Assembly (NCBI GenBank): GCA_019695175.1
Contig: JAIBAM010000002.1
Coordinates: forward strand, 178,967 to 242,966
From: Bdellovibrionales bacterium
GTDB taxonomy: Bacteria > Bdellovibrionota > Bdellovibrionia > Bdellovibrionales > UBA1609
DNA: 64,000 nucleotides
Direction: 5' to 3'
A model generated the notes under the pieces. The model was given only the letters and a program-made list of their open reading frames with translations. It was not told the origin of the DNA and ran no database searches. This document shows positions 53,449-59,760 of the stretch, in pieces. The first letter of the stretch is position 1; every line of letters begins with the position of its first letter. The position numbers and the translations under genes are program-made.

Positions 53449-53892
53449 TTGAGTAAGGCAAAGTTGGTCAAATTGATTGAAAGCAATGAAATAAAAAGTT
53501 GGCGATTGCTGATGTCCACTTTTCAGTGTGTTTATGGACAGTTGGAAAAGGGTCTCGCAGAGAAAGACGTCTCAGTTTCTCGATTTCAAGTTTTATTTTA
53601 TCTCTACTTCGAAGGAAGAACGAGTGCATCTGCGCTTTCCCGCAAATTGCTGGTTACGCGTTCAAACATGTCGATGTTTTTAAAGAGAATGGAGTCCGAT
53701 GGACTCATCAGCTATGATATTCCAACAGGGCAAAAACGTCCAGAGATTGAGCTTACAACTAAGGGTGGTAAATTCTTTGAGGAGCTTTTTCCGGAGCATG
53801 CGGATCGAGTTACAAAAATGGTTCACTCATTTGCACCGCAGACCATAAAGGATCTTGAGAAAATTAGGCGGCGCGTCTCAATTGACTCCTAG
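53449..53892 (+). CDS. MarR-family transcriptional regulator
   Basis: A 147-residue winged-helix regulator starting at TTG with a good ribosome binding site. The recognition region is SASALSRKLLVTRSNMSMFLKRMESDGLI and the wing GQKRPEIELTTKGG. It lies just before the ECF sigma gene. Its operator could be the 18-bp motif shared by the sigma promoter and the 59.7-kb divergent promoters; this is inference. Confidence 0.88.
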   Translation: MSKAKLVKLIESNEIKSWRLLMSTFQCVYGQLEKGLAEKDVSVSRFQVLFYLYFEGRTSASALSRKLLVTRSNMSMFLKRMESDGLISYDIPTGQKRPEIELTTKGGKFFEELFPEHADRVTKMVHSFAPQTIKDLEKIRRRVSIDS

Positions 53893-53929
53893 TGGATTAT
53901 CAGTTTTGACTCTAAACTTGCCAAAATAA

Positions 53930-53947
53930 TGTTAATATGTGAACATT
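53930..53947. promoter_or_regulatory. 18-bp shared motif at the sigma gene promoter
   Basis: On the minus strand it reads AATGTTCACATATTAACA; the site at 59681-59698 reads AATGTTTACATATTAACA, one base different. It overlaps the likely -10 (with TTGACT at 53906-53911 as -35) and is partly palindromic, as expected for a dimeric regulator. Confidence 0.65.
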
Positions 53948-53954
53948 GCGCGGA

Positions 53955-54545
53955 ATGACAACACCGGGACTATCAACGACACCTGAAATATTAGCCGCAT
54001 TTCGCTCCCAAAATTGGGATGTCCTAGAAGGCCTTGTTAAGCAGTATACGGAAATGTTGCTTAAGGGAGCGCTGAGCTTAGGTTTTAAGGCGCAGCAAGC
54101 TGACGATCTTGTTCAGTCGGTTTGGGCCACATTTTTTGAGGTGGTCCACACTTTTGAAGGTAGGTCTCACGTGAAGACCTTTCTGTTCGGAATTTTGATC
54201 AATAAATCTCGCGAACTAAGACGTGAAAACAAAAAAAACGACAGTCATGATCCAATTGATGAAGTTATGGCGGATCGTTTTAGCGAACATGGTTCTTGGG
54301 CTAAACCACCTATTGCGCCAGACCGTTTCGTTGAGTCTATTCAAAGTCTTCAGGTCATTCAGGACTGTATAGAGCACTTACCAGTCAATCAAAGGGCTGC
54401 ATTTTGCTTTCGCGAGGTCGAGGACTTAGAAATGCCTGAAATCTGTAAGATTTTGGACGTAACTAACACTAATCTAGGTGTCCTTCTTTATCGGGCGAAA
54501 AATCGCTTGAGAGAATGCATCGAAAGAAAAGTGGATATAAAATAA
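53955..54545 (+). CDS. ECF RNA polymerase sigma factor (second)
   Basis: About 196 residues from the ATG at 53955 (open from a TTG at 53946). Region 2 is recognisable (ADDLVQSVWATFFEVVHTFEG, KTFLFGILINKSRELRR) and region 4 has LPVNQRAAFCFREVEDLEMPEICKIL. The zinc-binding anti-sigma gene follows with a one-base overlap. It is the best candidate for the TGTAAG-N15-GTCACT promoters, since the other sigma gene has its own promoter type. Confidence 0.9.
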   Translation: MTTPGLSTTPEILAAFRSQNWDVLEGLVKQYTEMLLKGALSLGFKAQQADDLVQSVWATFFEVVHTFEGRSHVKTFLFGILINKSRELRRENKKNDSHDPIDEVMADRFSEHGSWAKPPIAPDRFVESIQSLQVIQDCIEHLPVNQRAAFCFREVEDLEMPEICKILDVTNTNLGVLLYRAKNRLRECIERKVDIK

Positions 54546-54796
54546 TGTTATCCTGCAAAGAGACCGTTCAAATTTTGTCCTCAGACCAAGACCTCTCGTT
54601 TCGTCAGAAACTTGAGCTCCGGGCGCATCTATTCATGTGTAAGCATTGTTCAGCCTATTCTAAGCAATTGAAAGCGATAGCTATTCAATTGAAACAAAAT
54701 TTTCGAGAAATCACAAAAACAAGCCCTGAGCATGTTCGGGATCTTGAAGATAAAATCATTCAAAACGCTAAAAAATCTGGAAATTCAGGTAAGTAA
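54545..54796 (+). CDS. Zinc-finger anti-sigma factor
   Basis: An 83-residue soluble protein from the ATG at 54545. It has the ZAS anti-sigma motif H-x3-C-x2-C in HLFMCKHC and a long helical tail. No transmembrane helix, so it is cytosolic and might sense thiol oxidation or metal directly through its zinc site. Start and stop overlap with the sigma gene (TAATG). Confidence 0.85.
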   Translation: MLSCKETVQILSSDQDLSFRQKLELRAHLFMCKHCSAYSKQLKAIAIQLKQNFREITKTSPEHVRDLEDKIIQNAKKSGNSGK

Positions 54797-54827
54797 TTGG
54801 CTCAAAATGAGCCTGCTCTTCTGAATA

Positions 54828-54856
54828 TTGACATTTGGACCGATTGGTCCTATATT
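54828..54856 (+). promoter_or_regulatory. TetR gene promoter with operator in the spacer
   Basis: TTGACA (54828-54833), 17 bases, TATATT (54851-54856): a near-consensus sigma-70 promoter. The spacer contains GGACC-GATT-GGTCC, an inverted repeat that should be the TetR operator. Transcription would start at about 54863, which is the ATG itself, so the mRNA may be leaderless. Confidence 0.85.
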
Positions 54857-54862
54857 GAGGTC

Positions 54863-55450
54863 ATGGCAAGCGGAAGACCTCAAGAATTTGATTCAAATAA
54901 AGTTATTTGGGCAGCGATGGATACTTTTTGGTCCAATGGTTTCGATGGAACATCGATGCAACAACTATTGAAATCAACAGGCCTTTCGAAAAGCAGTCTT
55001 TACCAAACTTTTGGTGGCAAACAGGAGCTGTTCATCAGGTGTCTTGAAGAATACACCCTTGCGATGAAGGAAAAGCTCCTTACCCAATTGAGTCTATCTA
55101 AGTCTGGTATCGGTTTTATTAGGGAGGTCCTCCTATCTGCAGCTGAAGAGGCAAAAGCATCTAGCATACCAAAAGGCTGTCTAATCATGAATACGGCAAC
55201 AGAGTTTGCTCAGAGCAATGCTGCTGTTTCTAGAGCCGTCAATAAAGGAATTGAAGCCTTTCGGACTGTATTTCTAACTGCACTGAAAAAGGCCCGATCG
55301 GCAAAGGAAATTGATGCAGATGCTGATTTAGATCAGCTTTCTTCGTATGTCGTCAGCAGTATGAGTGGAATTAAGTCAATGGTGAAAGGTGGAGTTGATG
55401 AGAAAGCCGTGCGCTCAATTGTTGATATCGTTATGCGATCTTTAAGTTAA
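54863..55450 (+). CDS. TetR-family repressor
   Basis: About 195 residues from the ATG at 54863; the open frame from 54797 is non-coding because the promoter lies inside it. The N-terminal helix-turn-helix (FDGTSMQQLLKSTGLSKSSLYQTFGGKQELF) is that of the AcuR/NemR group, whose members sense electrophiles or similar small molecules. The C-terminal ligand domain has one Cys. It represses itself and, through the second operator, possibly the AhpD-like gene downstream. Confidence 0.85.
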   Translation: MASGRPQEFDSNKVIWAAMDTFWSNGFDGTSMQQLLKSTGLSKSSLYQTFGGKQELFIRCLEEYTLAMKEKLLTQLSLSKSGIGFIREVLLSAAEEAKASSIPKGCLIMNTATEFAQSNAAVSRAVNKGIEAFRTVFLTALKKARSAKEIDADADLDQLSSYVVSSMSGIKSMVKGGVDEKAVRSIVDIVMRSLS

Positions 55451-55467
55451 TTTTTTTGCTTAAATAT

Positions 55468-55481
55468 GGACCGAATGGTCC
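55468..55481. promoter_or_regulatory. Second TetR operator
   Basis: GGACC-GAAT-GGTCC, the same inverted repeat as in the TetR promoter with one base changed in the centre. It lies 40 bases upstream of the ECF-type promoter of the AhpD-like gene at 55578. Confidence 0.75.
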
Positions 55482-55520
55482 AATATAGAGAGCCTAAAGT
55501 GTCCTAGGAAGAAATTTAAA

Positions 55521-55547
55521 TGTAATTTTTTTGCTGACGAAGTCACT
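55521..55547 (+). promoter_or_regulatory. Putative ECF promoter of the AhpD-like/glutaredoxin pair
   Basis: TGTAAT, 15 bases, GTCACT, then TATAC. One base differs from the shared -35 hexamer. It lies 30 bases before the start codon at 55578. Confidence 0.7.
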
Positions 55548-55577
55548 TATACATATAACCCAAACAGAGGAGAAAAA

Positions 55578-56132
55578 ATGGGAAACTTAAAGATTACCAA
55601 AAAAGAAAACGCTAAGCCGGAAGCCGCAGATTTGCTAGCAGGAGTAGAAAAAAAATATGGTTTTATTCCAAACCTTATGTCGGTGTTTGCAGACTCGCCT
55701 GCTGCACTACAAGCCTATGTAGCTCTTTCAGATCTTGTCGGAAAAAGCTCCTTTAACCCGGAAGAGCAACAAGCAATTTTGCTGGCGACAAGCTATGAGA
55801 ACAACTGTGACTACTGCGTGGCTGCACACTCTATGGTCGCGGCAAAAATGGCGGGAATGCCTACTGACAGGCTCAGTGCAATCCGAGCTGGAACTCAAAT
55901 TTCAGATAAGAAAATTGATCAACTTGTCAAATTCACCAAAGATGTAGTCGCTCATCGAGGAAATGTAAGCAAAGAGTCTATCGCAGACTTTCAAAGCGTT
56001 GGTTACACAAATCAACACATCCTTGAAGTACTACTTGGGGTCGCAATGAAGACACTCAGCAATTATACAAATCACATTGCTGAAACTCCATTAGATCCTG
56101 CGTTTTCTGATTTTAAATGGAACAAAAATTAG
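55578..56132 (+). CDS. Carboxymuconolactone decarboxylase/AhpD-like protein
   Basis: A 184-residue AhpD-fold protein with the redox motif CDYCVAAHS, in which the Cys pair and His form the active site of alkyl-hydroperoxide-linked enzymes. GAGGAG precedes the ATG. The next gene encodes a glutaredoxin that could reduce it, a sensible pairing for thiol or peroxide stress. Both a TetR operator and an ECF-type promoter lie upstream. Confidence 0.88.
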   Translation: MGNLKITKKENAKPEAADLLAGVEKKYGFIPNLMSVFADSPAALQAYVALSDLVGKSSFNPEEQQAILLATSYENNCDYCVAAHSMVAAKMAGMPTDRLSAIRAGTQISDKKIDQLVKFTKDVVAHRGNVSKESIADFQSVGYTNQHILEVLLGVAMKTLSNYTNHIAETPLDPAFSDFKWNKN

Positions 56133-56163
56133 CAATTTCAATTCGCTCTTCAGAGGAGAGTCT

Positions 56164-56412
56164 ATGAAGTCAAAAATAAAAATCTATTCTACCAGGTCTT
56201 GTCCCTATTGTGTCCGCGCGAAATCATATTTTGCAGAGAACGGTCTAGATTTTGATGAAATTGATCTTACCAATAAGTTTTCAGAAATTGACAAAATCAA
56301 AGAGCGAACTGGGCACAGAACGGTCCCTTTGATTTTTGTGAATGATCAGTTCGTTGGTGGATACACTGATATGATCTCTAAGATCGAATCTGGTGAGTTG
56401 GTTTTAAAGTGA
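56164..56412 (+). CDS. grxC: Glutaredoxin
   Basis: An 82-residue glutaredoxin with the active site CPYC (in STRSCPYCVRAK), the TVPLIF cis-proline region and GGYTDM for glutathione binding. Length is typical of GrxC-type proteins. It lies 31 bases after the AhpD-like gene and should be on the same transcript. Confidence 0.93.
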   Translation: MKSKIKIYSTRSCPYCVRAKSYFAENGLDFDEIDLTNKFSEIDKIKERTGHRTVPLIFVNDQFVGGYTDMISKIESGELVLK

Positions 56413-56413
56413 T

Positions 56414-56444
56414 TAATGGGGCGTCGGCAATCGGCGCCCCATTA
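56414..56444. terminator. Hairpin between two convergent genes
   Basis: A perfect 10-bp stem, TAATGGGGCG (56414-56423) with CGCCCCATTA (56435-56444), sits between the glutaredoxin stop and the stop of the leftward oxidoreductase gene. T-rich DNA follows on the right. It likely ends transcription from both sides. Confidence 0.75.
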
Positions 56445-57515
56445 CACTTTTCTGAAGCTTGACATATATCGATGATCTATCCAGTTTTTAAATCGAAGCG
56501 GCCACTTGCCTTCGAAGCTAAAATTTCCCCAAACGAGACGAGCAGAATTTTCTCCGGTGATGAGAATATTGAGTTGTTTGCTCTTAATTTTAAAGTCAGA
56601 AGGTTCTAAATCAATAAGTGAATTTCTAATGTTATGGACAAGGTGCCGCCCTTGGTGCACGGCAATTACCCCGGATCTAGGCAGGTTCGGATGACCTGCC
56701 ATTTCGGTTCCGTCTCCAACGGCATAAACTCTTGCGGATAATCGAAGTTTAGAATCCGCCTTCCCCGTGAATATTTTTGATGGCTGAGTTGGGGTGACTA
56801 TGAAAATAGAGTCGAATTCTAAATTTTCACCCTGGCTTAGTTTGAGTGACTTTTGAAAAATATGATTCACTTGTTCATCAAGATGAATTTTGATGCCGCT
56901 TTTTAAAAGGGACTTTTTAATCTGCTCAGAAATTTTCTCAGTATAGTTTTCACAAAGTCTTGATCCTTTCGAGACCAAGTGAACTTCGCTCCTTTTTGCC
57001 TGATTTCTATTGAGTCTTATTCTTAGGCTTGCTGCGACTTCTACGGCTGCGGCTCCGCCGCCAACAACGACAAATCGAGGATTAACGCAGGCGCTGCAAA
57101 TTCGCTGAACTTCTCGCCATTTTGGCATGAACTCATCGAATGGCCGCACATAGATTGTATTGAATGGCGCGTCTGACGAGATCTTGGTTGGAGTGCCCCC
57201 GACATTTATGGAAAGTAAGTCAAAATTAATTTTCCCACCTGACTTTAAGGAAACCGAATTGTTTATTTGGTCCACGGATTGCGCTTCATCTTGAATAAAC
57301 TTAAATCCTTTGGCTTCAGCAAAATCGGCTGAGTCAATTGTTAGATTTCGGGCTTCGATTTCGCCAGAGATGAAACGCGGAACCAAGCCGGAGTAATATG
57401 TCTGGCGACTTGGAGATATTAGAATAAATTTATGCTTTGCGATCTCTTCACTCGTCAGTGCTTTAAGAACCTCTAAATGGGCGTGCCCACTTCCAATAAG
57501 AACGATTGTTTTCAT
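56442..57515 (-). CDS. FAD-dependent pyridine-nucleotide oxidoreductase
   Basis: A 357-residue NDH-2/SelD-N-terminal-like flavoprotein. The FAD site is IGSGHAHLEVLKAL at the N-terminus, the second nucleotide fold VVVGGGAAAVEVAASLR in the middle and the ending YAVGDGTEM. There is no redox Cys pair, so it is not a disulfide reductase. It overlaps the cyclase gene by 4 bases. Possibly a quinone- or NADH-linked enzyme; the substrate is unknown. Confidence 0.8.
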   Translation of the reverse strand: MKTIVLIGSGHAHLEVLKALTSEEIAKHKFILISPSRQTYYSGLVPRFISGEIEARNLTIDSADFAEAKGFKFIQDEAQSVDQINNSVSLKSGGKINFDLLSINVGGTPTKISSDAPFNTIYVRPFDEFMPKWREVQRICSACVNPRFVVVGGGAAAVEVAASLRIRLNRNQAKRSEVHLVSKGSRLCENYTEKISEQIKKSLLKSGIKIHLDEQVNHIFQKSLKLSQGENLEFDSIFIVTPTQPSKIFTGKADSKLRLSARVYAVGDGTEMAGHPNLPRSGVIAVHQGRHLVHNIRNSLIDLEPSDFKIKSKQLNILITGENSARLVWGNFSFEGKWPLRFKNWIDHRYMSSFRKV

Positions 57516-58816
57516 ATGATTGGATCTCCGATGCCGACTAAATCCAAGCTGTGTGGAATTCCCAATACAGTGCTTTTGGGTAGGGAAAAATAATCTAGCT
57601 TTGGAGAGTAACCATGCAATCGAGCTGTTTCAAAAGTCTTAAGAGTTGTCACGACTCTATGTTTTGCGACTTTTGTATGTTTTTCTAGTTTAGCACTTAG
57701 ATTTACTGCCTCACCAATGACGGTAATTTCCATTCTGTCCTCATGCCCAATCGCGCCAAAAATCACTTCACCGATAGAAACTGCAATTCCAAAGTCAAAA
57801 ATCACCCCTTCGTTTTTCACATCGTCTCGCCAGCGATTAAGTTCACTGTAGATATCTTCAGTGGCCCGAAGGGCCTGGGCTGCAAAATTGCCTTGTTCGG
57901 CAACGGCACCGAAGTGAACAAGAATTCCGTCACCCATGTACTTATCAATGCTTCCTCCATGCTTAAAAACATGTGTTGCAACAATTTTGTGATACTGGCC
58001 GAGGTATCCAACAATTCTCTCTGGTTCCATTTCATAAGACAATTTTGAAAATCCCCGCAAATCAACCATCATTGTCGCGGCGTTTCGTTTTGCGCCCATG
58101 CCTGGAGCAAGATCCGCATTTTTTTCTGACATGGATTTAAAAGCCTCACGGCCAACGAGCCTTTCCATCGCAGTGACGTAGACATTTCTTTGCGAGAAAT
58201 TTTCGAGTAGACGGCGTTTTCGATAAACGGCTCCGGCGCAGATCCCGGTCACGCCGATGAGAGATAAAATTTTATCTATTTCGACGCCAAGTATGAATGA
58301 ATCCGACTGAACGAAATCCGCAAAGTTATGGATGCGATTCAAATTTGAGTATGAAAGTCCGTAGAAAGCCATCGCCATCCAGGCCAAGGCACAAAAAGCT
58401 CCTACCGAAATAACTTTCAGCGGATCATAAGAAAGGCATCGAAGCACGATGAAGACAAAATAATATAGAAAAGTAGGAGCATGAAGGCTCAATGAAAAGG
58501 GTCTTTGATACTGGATGTGATATGAGAAAATAAGAACTGTAACGGCGGCAATATCAATGAACAGGTAAATATAGTGACCAACAGAAATACGTTTGGATTG
58601 CCACGTGTGAATTGCGCGTATACAAAGAATCGGAAGATAGACCGCAAACAAGAATTTTACTGGCTCGAACCAAGTTCCTTTAGTGCTATCAAATCCTTTC
58701 GGTGAAAAAAGATAAACGAGAAAGAGCCCTGTAATTAGAATCAGCTGTATGACCATTGCCATTCTTTCTGACTTTAATTCTTCTTCTCGCAGGGCTCGTT
58801 CAATTTTACTTTTCAT
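57512..58816 (-). CDS. Membrane-anchored class III adenylate/guanylate cyclase
   Basis: A 434-residue protein: about six transmembrane helices (25-215) and a C-terminal class III cyclase domain. The metal-binding Asp residues are in MMVDLRGFSKLSYEM and GGSIDKYMGDGILVHFG; later segments contain GIAVSIGEVIFGAIGHEDRMEITVIGEAVNLSAKLEKH. It makes cAMP or cGMP. It is in the middle of the DUF547-cyclase-oxidoreductase operon, with overlaps on both sides. Confidence 0.9.
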   Translation of the reverse strand: MKSKIERALREEELKSERMAMVIQLILITGLFLVYLFSPKGFDSTKGTWFEPVKFLFAVYLPILCIRAIHTWQSKRISVGHYIYLFIDIAAVTVLIFSYHIQYQRPFSLSLHAPTFLYYFVFIVLRCLSYDPLKVISVGAFCALAWMAMAFYGLSYSNLNRIHNFADFVQSDSFILGVEIDKILSLIGVTGICAGAVYRKRRLLENFSQRNVYVTAMERLVGREAFKSMSEKNADLAPGMGAKRNAATMMVDLRGFSKLSYEMEPERIVGYLGQYHKIVATHVFKHGGSIDKYMGDGILVHFGAVAEQGNFAAQALRATEDIYSELNRWRDDVKNEGVIFDFGIAVSIGEVIFGAIGHEDRMEITVIGEAVNLSAKLEKHTKVAKHRVVTTLKTFETARLHGYSPKLDYFSLPKSTVLGIPHSLDLVGIGDPII

Positions 58817-59582
58817 TCAACGACCAATTGTATTCTAGAAATCTGATGGAAAGATTTTGAACAGAACTTGAAGGTTCACTTTTAAGTGAATCCATATAAG
58901 GAAAGATAAAGGCTTGAACCGTGCCTTTTGCTTTCACAAAGTCATCTTTGTACCATTTAAAGATTGAACTTAAGGCCAACTCCTTTTTTGCTGGGTCATA
59001 ATGGTTTCTTGAAGAATCGTTTAGAAATCGCTTTGTGGAGTCATCAAGCTGTTGATTCAATTTCTCGGCTATGAAGGCTTCAGCGCGAATTCCAGGACAA
59101 CCTATAGAGGCACAGACAAGTGCAAAATGAATTCTGGGCTCGCTGTATATGGGCCTGATTTTTTCGTGTTCAATCCAATCGAGACTGGCTTCTTTATCGA
59201 ATAATTTAAAGAACTTCTTCTTCCAAGGGCTCGAAAAGATCCCGCCAATGTCTTTGATGGATTTCACTGGATAATTTTCTAAGATCAATTTTATTGTCCA
59301 CGCATTGTAAGCATTAATCAGAAATGCGAGTTGTTCGTTACGACTCCAGCGGTCAAAATCAGAACTTTTAACTTCGGAAAGTTCTTTGAGATAATGATCA
59401 AGGGCTTTTGAATTTGATTTAAGGTCTTTATAGTTTACCGTTGATGTTGAATTGGTCCAGGTTACTGATCGCTGTACGATTTCATTCCAATTACTATGGC
59501 TATGATCAAAAGCAAAAGCTTGATTCCATCCAATAAGAGTAAACGCGCCTACTAAAAATACGGATTTTAATACTTGGATCAT
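58806..59582 (-). CDS. DUF547 family secreted protein (second copy)
   Basis: A 258-residue homologue of the protein at 17199: signal peptide, then FDHSHSNWNEI, LAFLINAYNAWTIKLILENYPVKSI, GGIFSSPWKK and RIHFALVCASIGCPGI. It ends in FLEYNWSLNE, as the other copy ends in LEYKWDLNE. It is the first gene of an operon controlled by an ECF-type promoter, whereas the other copy is with a redox trio. Confidence 0.88.
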   Translation of the reverse strand: MIQVLKSVFLVGAFTLIGWNQAFAFDHSHSNWNEIVQRSVTWTNSTSTVNYKDLKSNSKALDHYLKELSEVKSSDFDRWSRNEQLAFLINAYNAWTIKLILENYPVKSIKDIGGIFSSPWKKKFFKLFDKEASLDWIEHEKIRPIYSEPRIHFALVCASIGCPGIRAEAFIAEKLNQQLDDSTKRFLNDSSRNHYDPAKKELALSSIFKWYKDDFVKAKGTVQAFIFPYMDSLKSEPSSSVQNLSIRFLEYNWSLNEK

Positions 59583-59625
59583 GATTATTACCTCGCTTGG
59601 GCACTGTCTTGCCTCTGATTAGATG

Positions 59626-59652
59626 AGTGACATTAAGCTTCGAAATCTTACA
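59626..59652 (-). promoter_or_regulatory. Putative ECF promoter of the DUF547 operon
   Basis: On the minus strand TGTAAG (59652-59647), 15 bases, GTCACT (59631-59626), then CATC. Together with the rightward copy it makes a divergent pair; the extended left element AAAGTGTAAG is the same on both sides. Confidence 0.85.
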
Positions 59653-59680
59653 CTTTAAGTCACTAAAAACTAACGACCCA

Positions 59681-59698
59681 AATGTTTACATATTAACA
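59681..59698. promoter_or_regulatory. 18-bp shared motif between divergent ECF promoters
   Basis: AATGTTTACATATTAACA, one base different from the site at 53930-53947. It is centred between the two divergent promoters, so one bound regulator could control both. Confidence 0.65.
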
Positions 59699-59712
59699 AA
59701 ATCGAGGCAAAG

Positions 59713-59739
59713 TGTAAGTTTTGAGGGCCATTTGTCACT
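59713..59739 (+). promoter_or_regulatory. Putative ECF promoter of the TVP38-oxidoreductase operon
   Basis: TGTAAG (59713-59718), 15 bases, GTCACT (59734-59739), 21 bases before the ATG at 59761, which has AAGGAG. Perfect match to the consensus. Confidence 0.85.
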
Positions 59740-59760
59740 AACGAGTATCAAGGAGAATTT

